From: Nitrosococcus watsonii C-113
GTDB lineage: Bacteria; Pseudomonadota; Gammaproteobacteria; Nitrosococcales; Nitrosococcaceae
Assembly: GCF_000143085.1 (NCBI RefSeq)
Contig: NC_014315.1
Coordinates: 248,001 to 312,000, forward strand
Length of the DNA stretch: 64,000 nt
Direction: 5' to 3'
Numbering within the stretch: position 1 is the first letter of the stretch; each line of letters begins with the position of its first letter. Below the pieces are notes generated by a model, which saw only the letters and a list, made by a program, of their open reading frames with translations, made no database searches and had not been told where the DNA came from. Below are positions 16,731 to 28,314 of this stretch, in pieces. The position numbers and the translations under genes are program-made.

Positions 16731-17507
16731 TTAGGTTTTTATCCCTACTCCCTTGCGCAGTAAATAGAGAGCCAAGGCCGTTAGCCCTATCAGGAATACT
16801 GAGATAAGGGCGAAAGCCATCCAGATATTGATATCCGATACCCCTAAAATGCCGTAGCGGAAGGCATTAACCATATAGAGAATAGGGTTAAAGAGGGAAA
16901 GGGTTTGGCCAAATTCCGGCATCAGATTGATGGAATAAAAAACGCCCCCCAGATAAGTCAGGGGGGTCAGGATGAAATTGGGGACGATAGAAATATCGTC
17001 AAAGTTATTAGCAAACGTGGCGTTAATAAATCCCCCCAGGGCAAAGACAATGGCAGTCAATATGGCAACGGCGCAGGTAATGAGGGGATGTTCTACCTTT
17101 AAGTGGGTAAAAAAAAGCGCTATAAACAGCACAAGCAAGCCGACCATCAGACCTCGCACCGCGCCGCCTACCACGTAGCCTGCCAGAATAATGCTAGGGG
17201 GGGTCGGTGAAATCAGCAGCTCTTCCACATAGCGTTGGAATTTAGCGCTGAAAAAGGAGGACACCACATTGGAATAAGAATGGGTAATGACCGCCATCAT
17301 GATCAGGCCGGGGGCGATGTATTCCATGTAGCTAAAACCTTCCATGGGGCCAATGCGGGCGCCGATGAGGCTGCCAAAGATAATGAAATACAATGTCATG
17401 GTCACCGCTGGCGGCAGCAGGGTTTGGACCCAAATGCGAGCGAATCGCCGGACCTCCTTAATAACTAGGGTCTTAAAGGCAATGTAATGACGTTGTGCGC
17501 GGCTCAT
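16731..17507 (-). CDS. ABC-2 type exporter permease (YadH-like)
   Basis: A 258-residue ABC-2 permease with about six membrane segments. The start (IAFKTLVIKEVRRFARIWVQTLLPPAVTMTLYFI, split here for reading at residues 10-43) and the SYSNVVSSFFSAKFQRYVEELL region resemble YadH of the YadGH exporter. Its start codon overlaps the stop of the ATPase gene by ATGA (17504-17507), so the two are coupled. The transported substrate is unknown. Confidence 0.88.
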   Translation of the reverse strand: MSRAQRHYIAFKTLVIKEVRRFARIWVQTLLPPAVTMTLYFIIFGSLIGARIGPMEGFSYMEYIAPGLIMMAVITHSYSNVVSSFFSAKFQRYVEELLISPTPPSIILAGYVVGGAVRGLMVGLLVLFIALFFTHLKVEHPLITCAVAILTAIVFALGGFINATFANNFDDISIVPNFILTPLTYLGGVFYSINLMPEFGQTLSLFNPILYMVNAFRYGILGVSDINIWMAFALISVFLIGLTALALYLLRKGVGIKT

Positions 17508-18430
17508 GCGGCAAGGGTATCGCTGGAAGTGATAAGGTCTATAAAGAGTTCTTCCAACCGGTTGGCTTTATTCCGCATGCTTAGTACCCGAATCCCTTCC
17601 TTGGAAAGGGCTGCAAAGAGGGTATTGAGATCCTCTTCCTTGCGAACTTCCGCTTCCAAGGTCGTGTCATCCACGCGATGGAGAGGGTAGTCAGGAAGAG
17701 TGGGGGTAAATTTCAGTGGTTCTTTAAGGTAGAGGATGAAAGTTTCCCGGTTGAGTTTGGTCAGTAAGGTTTTCATGGAGTTATGCTCAATGATAGCGCC
17801 GCGGTCAATAATGGCAATGTTGCGGCAGAGTCTTTCAGCTTCTTCCAGGTAGTGGGTTGTTAAAATAATCGTAGTTCCCTTAGCGTTGGTTTCCTGAAGA
17901 AATTGCCACATGGAGCGGCGCAATTCGATATCGACTCCGGCCGTGGGCTCATCTAGGATCAGGAGGCGGGGGTTATGCACGAGGGCACGGGCAATCATCA
18001 GGCGACGCTTCATTCCTCCGGAAAGGTTGCGGGCGCACTCGTTGCGTTTGTCCCACAGGCCCAGCTGTTTTAGCCGTTGTTCAGCGCGAGTGCGGGCGAT
18101 TCTGGGTTCGATCCCGTAATACCCAGCCTGGGTGATCAAGATGTTGAAAATTTTCTCAAAGCCGTTACAGTTGAATTCTTGGGGAACGAGGCCAATGATC
18201 CGCTTGGCCTCTTCTGGCTCCTGGTCCAGGTCCATGCCAAAGACCGAGACCTTTCCGGCGCTTTTGGTAATTAGGGAAGAAATGATGCCAATAGTGGTGG
18301 ATTTTCCCGCCCCATTGGGACCTAGCAGAGCAAAAAAATCCCCTTGTTTTACCTCTAAAGTGATTCCCTTCAGGGCTACGAAATGGTTGCCGTAGGTTTT
18401 TTGTAGATTTTCGATGACCAGTGCTTTCAT
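17504..18430 (-). CDS. ABC exporter ATP-binding protein (YadG-like)
   Basis: A 308-residue ATPase with Walker A GPNGAGKST, the Q-loop, the ABC signature LSGGMKRRLMIARAL, Walker B LLILDEPTAGVD and the H-loop TTHYLEEAE. It resembles YadG and other DrrA/CcmA-type ATPases. The C-terminal ~80 residues form the extra domain of this type. It is the first gene of a leftward unit with the permease and the 277-residue unknown. It diverges from mutH with 94 bp between starts. Confidence 0.92.
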   Translation of the reverse strand: MKALVIENLQKTYGNHFVALKGITLEVKQGDFFALLGPNGAGKSTTIGIISSLITKSAGKVSVFGMDLDQEPEEAKRIIGLVPQEFNCNGFEKIFNILITQAGYYGIEPRIARTRAEQRLKQLGLWDKRNECARNLSGGMKRRLMIARALVHNPRLLILDEPTAGVDIELRRSMWQFLQETNAKGTTIILTTHYLEEAERLCRNIAIIDRGAIIEHNSMKTLLTKLNRETFILYLKEPLKFTPTLPDYPLHRVDDTTLEAEVRKEEDLNTLFAALSKEGIRVLSMRNKANRLEELFIDLITSSDTLAA

Positions 18431-18524
18431 TGCTCATGAACAGCCGTTGCTTGGAGTAAACATCCTATCATGTACGGTAAGGTCTCGACAGGGTGCTAGT
18501 TGTTGCCCATAATTGGATTTTACT

Positions 18525-19220
18525 ATGGCAGTATTTTCGATGCCTCCCCCCGCTGATGAGCGTGAGCTATTAGCACGGGCCCAGGCATTAGCGGGATTGT
18601 CTTTTGCGCAGATTGCTGCCCACCTTGGCCGGCAGGTACCCCGGGATTTACGGCGTGCTAAAGGGTGGGTTGGGGAATTGCTGGAATTGGCCCTAGGGGC
18701 AACTTCCGGCTCCCAAGCCGCGCCTGATTTTCCCGCGCTTGGTGTAGAGATGAAAACCCTCCCGCTGTGGGCAGATGGCCGACCTAAAGAATCCACCTAT
18801 GTTTGTACCGTGCCACTAACGGATTTCGATGCCTGTTGGGAGACTAGCTGGATTCGGCGTAAACTTAACCGGGTATTGTGGTTGCCTGTGGAAGCCCAGA
18901 CAGGAGTGCCCCTATCGGTGCGCCGGGTAGGGATGGCCTTGCTTTGGAGTCCTAATTCTGAGGAAGAAGCAATGCTAAGAGCGGATTGGGAAGAGTTGAT
19001 GGATATGGTGTGCCTCGGGCAGTTAGAAATGATTACCGCGCACTATGGGGTTTGCCTCCAGATACGTCCCAAGGCGGCCAATGGAGATGCCCTATGTGAA
19101 GGAATCGGAGAAGATGGCGCGCGAGTTCGGACTCTCCCCCGTGGTTTCTATTTACGTTCCACCTTTACGGCCGCCCTGCTAGGGCGTTATTACGCTAGTT
19201 GGTCTTTTTCCGAGAATTAA
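18525..19220 (+). CDS. mutH: DNA mismatch repair endonuclease MutH
   Basis: MutH nicks the unmethylated strand of hemimethylated GATC sites when activated by MutS-MutL. The 231-residue protein has the restriction-like active site in DFPALGVEMKTLP (Asp, then Glu-x-Lys) and the typical RDLRRAKGWVGELLE upstream. The ATG at 18525 is chosen because it gives the normal length; an in-frame TTG at 18513 is possible. MutH implies a Dam-methylation-directed repair system, which is confined mainly to gammaproteobacteria. The VanZ-like gene starts directly after its stop. Confidence 0.95.
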   Translation: MAVFSMPPPADERELLARAQALAGLSFAQIAAHLGRQVPRDLRRAKGWVGELLELALGATSGSQAAPDFPALGVEMKTLPLWADGRPKESTYVCTVPLTDFDACWETSWIRRKLNRVLWLPVEAQTGVPLSVRRVGMALLWSPNSEEEAMLRADWEELMDMVCLGQLEMITAHYGVCLQIRPKAANGDALCEGIGEDGARVRTLPRGFYLRSTFTAALLGRYYASWSFSEN

Positions 19221-19610
19221 ATGAAATTAAAGTTTATATGGTTTTGGCGTTTACTAGGATGGTTATTGGTAGCTGTCGTGGTTTATTTAAGCCTTACCTC
19301 GTCTCTACCGGATGTAAAACTGGACATCCAGGATCAGGATAAGTTGGGACATTTTACAGCTTATGCGCTGCTAGCATGGTGGTTTAGCCAAGTTTATCCT
19401 GCCCGGCTACATGTTTTTTGGGGTCTTTTTTTGGTGGTTTTGGGGATTACTCTGGAATTTTTGCAAGATCTCGTGGGCCGTGACTTCGAATATGGAGATA
19501 TGCTTGCCGATATAATGGGAATAGTGGGCGGATACCTGTTAGCCCGTACTCCCGCCGGGACGGCCTTAAGGCGCTTAGAATGCTTTTGGGAAGCCCGGGG
19601 GGCGTCGTAG
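19221..19610 (+). CDS. VanZ-like membrane protein
   Basis: A 129-residue protein with about four membrane segments. DKLGHFTAYALLAWWF and GDMLADIMGIVGGYL are the typical VanZ-family motifs (Asp-Lys-x-x-His-Phe and Gly-Asp-x-x-x-Asp). The first codon follows the mutH stop codon directly, so the two are cotranscribed. The family is named after a glycopeptide-resistance accessory protein, but most members, including this one, have no known role in resistance. Confidence 0.82.
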   Translation: MKLKFIWFWRLLGWLLVAVVVYLSLTSSLPDVKLDIQDQDKLGHFTAYALLAWWFSQVYPARLHVFWGLFLVVLGITLEFLQDLVGRDFEYGDMLADIMGIVGGYLLARTPAGTALRRLECFWEARGAS

Positions 19611-19757
19611 GGGAGCGGCATGGCGCTTCATCCAGCTTGGGCGTTGTGATCAATCAAAACCTATGGCTTCTGTCTCGCGTACTGGAGGCCAGGCTATAAG
19701 CACTGGAAAGTAGGGCGGGATTACTCGCGACGATACCGAGAAGATTGAGGGAATTGT

Positions 19758-21311
19758 CTACAATAACCACTCGATGGGCATGATTGACAGAAGCCGAACA
19801 CCCATGCGTTTCCAAATACTGGTGTAAGGCTCTTCGTCGTGGCGCAATGTTTTACCGTCGCATTGTTCGAGCCAGTACACGTTGCCATCGTTCGATAGCA
19901 TAACGCGATACGCGTATTGCGGCGCGGTATTGAATTGCGCGGCGATACGTTGCGCGAGTATGGCGCTTTCAATGACGAAACCCAGCTCAGTATTGAGCTG
20001 CGCCGAACGCGGATCGAAGTTAAATGAGCCGACAAACACGCGCTCGCCATCAATGCTGAAGGTCTTGGCATGCAAGCTGGCGGCTGAACTGCCGAACACG
20101 GCCATGTTGGTTTTAGCATTACCGCTGCGCATCTCATACAGCACGATACCTGCTTCAAGCAGCGTCTTGCGGTAGCGCGCATAACCGGCATGCACTGCGG
20201 CGACGTCAGTCGCCTCGAGCGAATTGGTAAGAATCGTGATATCAACACCTCTGCGGGCCAGGGCCACGAGGGCGTCGGTTCCAGCCTGGGTCGGTACAAA
20301 ATAGGCGGATATCAACGTGAAGCGTCCGACAGCGGCACCGATGATCTTGCTTAAGCGCGTGACTAGCAATGCCTCGGGTGATGCCTTACCAACACCCTTG
20401 GCCGGATCGTCGCTGAGCATCTGGGTCGGCGCCCAGATGAAGGGTAGATTATGTGTGAGCAGCGCATCAATGGTGCCATCCTCGTGTAGTGCATCGAGAT
20501 ACTTATTTGCCTCGGGTCCGTTTGCGACGCGCGCGGCCGCGCCGAAGATTTCCGCCTGCGCCGAGGCGGAAGACGGCGGCAATAAGGAGGCCGCTGGATA
20601 GGCCGAGGCGCTGGCCCAGTAACGGTCGAAATCCCATGATACAGCTTTGACTACGGGGCCAATTGCAAGCACGTCGGCATCGGCGAACATGAGATGCTCA
20701 CTGGCGCCGAAATATTCATCGCCGATGTTGCGCCCGCCCACGATGGTGGCGCTGTTGTCCGCCGTAAACGATTTATTGTGCATGCGTCGGTTGGCACGCG
20801 CAAATGCGGTGATGAAATCGATAAAGCGAAACTTGCGATGCACGAAGGGATTGAATAGCCGTACCTCGACGTTTTCATGCGTATCGAGCGCGGCGAGCAT
20901 GGGATCAAGGCTGGCGGTGGTCATATCATCGAGCAGCAGCCGCACGCGCACGCCACGACGCGCCGCTTCGAGCAATGCCTTGAGCATGAGCGTACCAGTG
21001 ATGTCGTGGCGCCAGATGTAATACTGCACATCCAGCGTGTGCTCGGCAGTTGCGGCAAGCATGGCGCGCGCGGCAAACGCGCCGCGCGGTTCGGTGAGCG
21101 CAAACACGCCACTCTCATCCGGATGTGCCGCCGTGTCGCGCGCAATTTCGCGGCCGAGCGCAGTGTTGGGTACCTCATCGCGACCAAAGGCGTGTGAAGG
21201 GATGCGTGTATCAAGTGGTGGCAGTTCTTGGCATCCCATCAAAAGACTGGTACTTAAAATTATTGCTTTGTAGGCAGATAGAAATATTTTCCAGGGATTT
21301 AAAGTGTGCAT
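19758..21311 (-). CDS. Phospholipase-D family lipoprotein, cardiolipin synthase C-like
   Basis: A 517-residue protein with two HxKxxxxD motifs, HNKSFTADNSATIVGGRNIG and HAKTFSIDGERVFVGSFN, which form the shared active site of PLD-type enzymes. The overall layout resembles ClsC, which makes cardiolipin from phosphatidylglycerol and phosphatidylethanolamine. The ATG at 21311 gives a signal peptide ending in LLMGC, a lipobox, so the protein may be lipid-anchored; an upstream TTG at 21353 is less likely. Codons are noticeably richer in G and C at third positions than in neighbouring genes, which suggests acquisition by transfer. No ymdB-like partner is adjacent. Confidence 0.85.
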   Translation of the reverse strand: MHTLNPWKIFLSAYKAIILSTSLLMGCQELPPLDTRIPSHAFGRDEVPNTALGREIARDTAAHPDESGVFALTEPRGAFAARAMLAATAEHTLDVQYYIWRHDITGTLMLKALLEAARRGVRVRLLLDDMTTASLDPMLAALDTHENVEVRLFNPFVHRKFRFIDFITAFARANRRMHNKSFTADNSATIVGGRNIGDEYFGASEHLMFADADVLAIGPVVKAVSWDFDRYWASASAYPAASLLPPSSASAQAEIFGAAARVANGPEANKYLDALHEDGTIDALLTHNLPFIWAPTQMLSDDPAKGVGKASPEALLVTRLSKIIGAAVGRFTLISAYFVPTQAGTDALVALARRGVDITILTNSLEATDVAAVHAGYARYRKTLLEAGIVLYEMRSGNAKTNMAVFGSSAASLHAKTFSIDGERVFVGSFNFDPRSAQLNTELGFVIESAILAQRIAAQFNTAPQYAYRVMLSNDGNVYWLEQCDGKTLRHDEEPYTSIWKRMGVRLLSIMPIEWLL

Positions 21312-21568
21312 GGAGTAGTAAAAAAACCGAGGCCGTGGAAAAACCACCGCCAAAAACTACTAAGAAATGCAAATTGGTCAGGTGAATAAAATTTTGCAGG
21401 AACAAAATTAAAATCAGCCTCGATGAAACCCCAAAGCGATTGATGCCGTCTCTTGGTCCCCACAATATAGCATGTTGCCTGGCTCTTTGCTGAGCGCGCC
21501 GTACTGTACGGGTGTTATTGAAAGACTGTTTGCTTGGTTGCCAGCTTTCTTGCTCGCTTGTAGGGGGT

Positions 21569-21715
21569 TATAATATCCTTGTTAATTAGTCACCCCCCCC
21601 TTTATTGGTTTGCGAGCAATATCAGTGCTGAACGCAGCGGAAGTAGAGGTTAAGAAAAGATTTCTGGATAGTGCTTAAGAAGTAGGGGGCCTTTTAGAGG
21701 CCCCCTGTTTTTCTA
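21569..21715 (+). ncRNA. Candidate small RNA or leader, unannotated
   Basis: On + a perfect -10 box TATAAT (21569-21574; -35 weak) is followed about 110 bases later by a strong terminator: AGGGGGCC (21684-21691) pairs with GGCCCCCT (21699-21706), then GTTTTTC. No gene on + uses it, since thiC is on -. The interval contains a run of eight C (21593-21600) and a tiny open frame ending at about 21679. It could be a small RNA. The hairpin might also serve the 3' end of thiC, although the T-run on that side is poor. Confidence 0.4.
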
Positions 21716-21738
21716 TACTTTTGATAAAAGCAAAGAGA

Positions 21739-23640
<1,902 letters not shown>

Positions 23641-23660
23641 CTAATGACCGGCGGCATTGA

Positions 23661-23760
23661 GGACGTAGGCGCCTAGGCTTTCTCAGCTTCCCTACGCCGG
23701 TACCAACCGGATCAGGTTCAGAGGGACTCTCTCAGCCGGGTAATTCCACGGCACCCCTAG
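23661..23760 (-). promoter_or_regulatory. TPP riboswitch (THI element) of thiC
   Basis: The minus strand carries the conserved thiamine aptamer: GGGGTGCC at 23750-23757, GGCTGAGAGAG at 23727-23737, CCCTCTGAACCTGATCC about 23710-23726 and GGTACCGGCGTAGGGAAGC ending at 23686. Binding of thiamine diphosphate represses the gene. In the expression platform, CCTACGTC (mRNA, 23662-23669) could pair with GGCGTAGG of the aptamer's 3' side, a possible switch; this is inferred from complementarity. Confidence 0.95.
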
Positions 23761-23773
23761 CTACTGTCCCGTG

Positions 23774-23802
23774 ACCATAAAGGATCGCGCGGATTCTTGC
23801 AA
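23774..23802 (-). promoter_or_regulatory. Probable thiC promoter
   Basis: On the minus strand, TTGCAA (23797-23802) and TATGGT (23774-23779) are 17 bases apart. The predicted start near 23767 lies just before the 5' edge of the TPP aptamer. Each box matches four of six consensus bases. Confidence 0.6.
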
Positions 23803-23964
23803 CGGCTTGCCGCCATTTGAATTCATTTTTGTGCCTCGAATGCGGAGCGCTTTCGAAAAACGTCAGTTTATATCAATTAGGCAGAATTAGGATCGCTTAT
23901 TTGGGCTTTAAGCTTTCCTAGGCTATTATTTGAGCATTTTTTTACATGCAGTGCAGTTAAAAAT

Positions 23965-25278
23965 ATGAAAGTTTTGGTGATTGGAGGAGGAGGCCGGGAG
24001 CATGCTCTGGCTTGGAAATTAGCCCAGTCGCCCCTGGTTGATCGAGTTTATGTAGCGCCGGGTAACGCTGGTACCGCAAGGGAGCCTAAAGCGGAAAATA
24101 TTCCTATCAAATCGGATAATATTTCCGCTTTGGTGGCTTTTGCCTTGGCGGAGCAAATCGAGTTGACCGTGGTGGGCCCGGAAGCTCCCTTAGTGCTGGG
24201 TATCGTAGATGCTTTCGAAGAAGCAGGGTTGCCCTGCTGGGGGCCTCGGCGTGGAGCTGCACACCTTGAAGGGTCTAAGTCCTTTGCCAAGGAGTTTTTA
24301 ACTCGTTGGGGGATACCCACTGCCCGTTACCAGACGTTTAGCCAGGTGGAGCCGGCTATTGCCTATATTAAAACCGAAGGCGCTCCCATCGTCGTGAAAG
24401 CTGATGGTTTAGCCGCAGGCAAAGGGGTGGTGGTTGCCCGGACTGAGGAGGAAGCTATTGCCGCTGTTCATAGTATGCTAGGGGATGGTGTCTTTGGCGA
24501 AGCTGGATGCCAAGTGGTAGTGGAAGAGTTTTTGAGGGGAGAAGAAGCCAGTTTTATTGTCATGAGCGATGGTGAGCACGTTTTACCTCTGGCCAGCTCT
24601 CAGGACCATAAAGCTCTCGAGGAGGGAGATAGGGGACTTAATACGGGAGGGATGGGGGCTTATTCCCCTGCGCCAGTACTGGCAGAGGCGGTCCATGAAC
24701 GCGTCATGCAAGAAGTCATCGTGCCCACGGTGCGTGGGATGGCGGAGGAAGGTTATCCCTACCGGGGGTTTTTATATGCTGGCCTGATGATTGCCGAGAA
24801 TGGCTCTCCCAAGGTCCTAGAGTATAATTGCCGTTTTGGCGATCCGGAAGCCCAACCCATTCTGATGCGGCTGCGATCAGATTTAGTTGCCTTGTGCCAG
24901 GCTGCCTTGGCAGGGCGCTTGCATGAGGTTAGTGTGGATTGGGATCCCCGCGCTGCCTTGGGGGTAGTGATGGCGGCGAAGGGCTACCCAGGGTCTTATT
25001 CCTTTGGCGATCCTATTTATGGGCTGCCTGCCCCGGAACGTGAAGATCGTAAAGTATTTCATGGGGGGACGGCTGAAGAGCAAGGCCGCATTGTAACTGC
25101 CGGAGGCCGGGTGCTTTGTGCCTGTGGTCTTGGCAATTCCGTCACCGAGGCCCAAGCAACGGCTTATGGCCTTGTTCAGCAGATTACCTGGAAAGAAGCC
25201 TACTACCGGAGTGATATTGGTTATCGCGCCATCGCTCGGGAAGCAGATTCGATGGCGGAGAGCGGGTATCCGAAGTAG
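23965..25278 (+). CDS. purD: Phosphoribosylamine-glycine ligase PurD
   Basis: PurD (GAR synthetase) joins glycine to phosphoribosylamine in the second step of purine synthesis. The 437-residue protein has the N-terminal VLVIGGGGREHALAW motif, an ATP-grasp core (KADGLAAGKGVVVA) and the GDPEAQ signature in NCRFGDPEAQPILMRL. It is of normal length. The gene diverges from thiC with 351 bp between start codons, which includes the riboswitch. Phosphoribulokinase follows 87 bp later on the same strand. Confidence 0.98.
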   Translation: MKVLVIGGGGREHALAWKLAQSPLVDRVYVAPGNAGTAREPKAENIPIKSDNISALVAFALAEQIELTVVGPEAPLVLGIVDAFEEAGLPCWGPRRGAAHLEGSKSFAKEFLTRWGIPTARYQTFSQVEPAIAYIKTEGAPIVVKADGLAAGKGVVVARTEEEAIAAVHSMLGDGVFGEAGCQVVVEEFLRGEEASFIVMSDGEHVLPLASSQDHKALEEGDRGLNTGGMGAYSPAPVLAEAVHERVMQEVIVPTVRGMAEEGYPYRGFLYAGLMIAENGSPKVLEYNCRFGDPEAQPILMRLRSDLVALCQAALAGRLHEVSVDWDPRAALGVVMAAKGYPGSYSFGDPIYGLPAPEREDRKVFHGGTAEEQGRIVTAGGRVLCACGLGNSVTEAQATAYGLVQQITWKEAYYRSDIGYRAIAREADSMAESGYPK

Positions 25279-25365
25279 CAGGTAAAATTTTGTAAGCATA
25301 AGTTTTCACTGATCTCGATTCAAATTAAAGCAATTTTCAATAAAATTAGTACTGAGGAGAGCGCA

Positions 25366-26238
25366 ATGTCCGTAGCACATCCTATTATTGCAGTAACTGG
25401 CTCGTCTGGGGCCGGTACTTCTACAGTTAAACAGGCCTTCAGCGATATGTTCCGGCGTGAAGGTATTCGGCCGGTAGTCATCGAGGGAGATAGTTTCCAC
25501 CGTTATGACCGTCAGACCATGAAGGAGAAGACAGCGGAGTATGAAGCTCAGGGCAAGATTTTGACTCATTTCGGTCCAGAGGCCAATGAGTTAGAGAAGC
25601 TAGAAGCTCTATTCCGCGAATATTCGGAACAGGGTACAGGGAAAAAGCGGCTTTATATTCACAGCGAGGAAGAGGGCGAGCCTTACAATCAGGCGCCAGG
25701 CACCTTTACGCCTTGGGAGCCTATCGACTCAAATAGTCATTTACTTTTTTATGAAGGACTCCACGGAGGGGTGGTGACGGATCAGGTCAACGTTGCCCGA
25801 TATGTGGATTTACTGGTAGGCGTGGTGCCGGTAGTAAATTTGGAATGGATTCAGAAAATTCACCGGGATTGTCTCAACCGGGGCTATTCCTCAGAAGCGG
25901 TGGTTCAGATTATTCTCAAGCGTATGCCGGATTACGTGCATTATATTTCTCCTCAGTTCTCCCATACCCATATTAATTTTCAGCGGGTGCCCTTGGTCGA
26001 TACCTCCAATCCTTTTATTGCCCGGGATATTCCAACGCCTGATGAGAGCAAAGTGGTTATCCGTTTCCGCGATCCTCATATGGCGGATTTTCCCTATTAT
26101 TTAAATATGTTGAAAGATTCGTTCATGTCGCGGGCCAATACTTTGGTGGTGCCTGGGGGTAAAATGGGGCTGGCCATGGAGATTGTACTCACCCCGGTTA
26201 TTCATGGCATCATGGAGAAAAAGCGCGCCCGTGGCTAA
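25366..26238 (+). CDS. prk: Phosphoribulokinase
   Basis: Phosphoribulokinase makes ribulose 1,5-bisphosphate from ribulose 5-phosphate and ATP, a reaction specific to the Calvin cycle, so this gene marks the organism as an autotroph. The 290-residue protein is the proteobacterial class I type, with P-loop GSSGAGTST, the catalytic Asp in VIEGDSFHRYDR and the YEGLHGG motif. A strong GAGGAG ribosome site lies 7 bases before the ATG. Rubisco genes are not in the window. It is probably cotranscribed with tsaC, which starts after a few bases. Confidence 0.97.
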   Translation: MSVAHPIIAVTGSSGAGTSTVKQAFSDMFRREGIRPVVIEGDSFHRYDRQTMKEKTAEYEAQGKILTHFGPEANELEKLEALFREYSEQGTGKKRLYIHSEEEGEPYNQAPGTFTPWEPIDSNSHLLFYEGLHGGVVTDQVNVARYVDLLVGVVPVVNLEWIQKIHRDCLNRGYSSEAVVQIILKRMPDYVHYISPQFSHTHINFQRVPLVDTSNPFIARDIPTPDESKVVIRFRDPHMADFPYYLNMLKDSFMSRANTLVVPGGKMGLAMEIVLTPVIHGIMEKKRARG

Positions 26239-26247
26239 GGATTGTTG

Positions 26248-26805
26248 ATGGCTTGCCCCAACTGGCGAGTGCGGTTCGCTGCCCGCATTATCCACAGGGG
26301 CGGCGTGATCGCTTACCCGACGGAAGGGGTCTTTGGCCTTGGTTGCGATCCGCGGCAAAAGGCGGCCATTGAGCGTATCCTTCAACTCAAGGGGCGTTCT
26401 GTTCATAAAGGCTTCATCTTGATCGCGGCCGATTTTACCCAGCTACAGCCATATTTATTGCCGTTGACTGCCTCAACCCGGAGCCGCCTTGAAGAGACCT
26501 GGCCAGGGCCAGTTACTTGGTTATTGCCAGCCCGAGGGGATGTTCCTCCTTGGCTGAGAGGCCGCCATGATACTCTTGCTGTTCGAGTCACCGCGTATCC
26601 ACTAGCAGCGTGTCTTTGCCAAACGGCGGGTCATGCGCTAGTATCCACGAGCGCTAATCGTGCCGGTCGTCCTCCGGCACAGACGACTTTACAGGTACGC
26701 CGATCCTTTGGAGCGAGCCTCGATTATATTCTCCCCGGCATTACGGGAGGCCGGACTGGTCCCAGCGAGATCCGCGATGGAAGCACTGGTCGGCGGCTTC
26801 GATAA
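26248..26805 (+). CDS. tsaC: Threonylcarbamoyl-AMP synthase TsaC
   Basis: TsaC (RimN/YrdC) makes threonylcarbamoyl-AMP from threonine, bicarbonate and ATP, the first step of t6A37 modification in ANN-decoding tRNAs. The 185-residue protein has the YrdC core: AYPTEGVFGLGCDP, KGRSVHKGFILI (the KRxxxKPxxxL-like site), PGPVTWLLPA and STSANRAGRPP. The ATG at 26248 follows two in-frame TTG codons at 26242. It comes nine bases after phosphoribulokinase and 44 bases before hemF, so the three may be transcribed together. Confidence 0.93.
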   Translation: MACPNWRVRFAARIIHRGGVIAYPTEGVFGLGCDPRQKAAIERILQLKGRSVHKGFILIAADFTQLQPYLLPLTASTRSRLEETWPGPVTWLLPARGDVPPWLRGRHDTLAVRVTAYPLAACLCQTAGHALVSTSANRAGRPPAQTTLQVRRSFGASLDYILPGITGGRTGPSEIRDGSTGRRLR

Positions 26806-26831
26806 GGTCAGTTAGTATATATCCGCGCTAA

Positions 26832-27782
<951 letters not shown>

Positions 27783-27812
27783 ATCGCTGCCTGGGCGTTT
27801 TATCCTTTGAAA

Positions 27813-28298
27813 TTAAGTTTTTTGGGTAGCTGGCTTACGGCTACTAGCAAAACCTTGCTGCCGCCAGGCTTCATAGAGTACAACCGCAACCGCATTGGAA
27901 AGATTAAGGCTGCGGCTAGTGGGTTCCATGGGAATTCGCAGTACTTGTTGTGGGGGCAAAATTCCAAGTAATTCCCTGGGGAGACCGCGGGTCTCTGGGC
28001 CAAACAAGAGGGCGTCACCAGGGCGGAAGTTAGCCTTATCGTAGGAGTGTCGCCCCCGGGTAGAGCAGGCCCACAGTTGTCTCGGCTGAGTTTGAACCAA
28101 AAAATGTTCCAGGCTGGGATGCACCTTAACTTTCGCCCATTCATGGTAATCTAGCCCGGCGCGACGCAGACGCCTATCGTCCAACTCAAACCCCAACGGC
28201 TGTACTAAGTGGAGCATAGCCCCTGTGTTGGCGCAAAGGCGTATGATATTGCCCGTATTGGGCGGTATTTCAGGTTCAAGTAATATGACATGGAACAT
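27813..28298 (-). CDS. trmL: tRNA (cytidine/uridine-34 2'-O)-methyltransferase TrmL
   Basis: TrmL is a SPOUT-fold methyltransferase that methylates the wobble ribose of tRNA-Leu isoacceptors. The 161-residue protein, starting at the ATG at 28298 (MFHVILLEPEIPPNTGNI), shows the SPOUT knot motifs NTGNIIRLCANTG, LLFGPETRGLP and IPMEPTSRSLNLSNAVAVVLYE (split). The frame extends upstream to 28502 over the start of the divergent dihydroorotate dehydrogenase gene, but those residues do not belong to the family. Only 16 bp separate the two divergent start codons. Confidence 0.93.
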   Translation of the reverse strand: MFHVILLEPEIPPNTGNIIRLCANTGAMLHLVQPLGFELDDRRLRRAGLDYHEWAKVKVHPSLEHFLVQTQPRQLWACSTRGRHSYDKANFRPGDALLFGPETRGLPRELLGILPPQQVLRIPMEPTSRSLNLSNAVAVVLYEAWRQQGFASSRKPATQKT

Positions 28299-28314
28299 TG
28301 CGGTAGGGTAAGAA

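Noticed and set aside
21593-21600. Run of eight C as a phase-variable tract
   Set aside because: It lies outside any supported gene, so there is no reading frame for it to switch.
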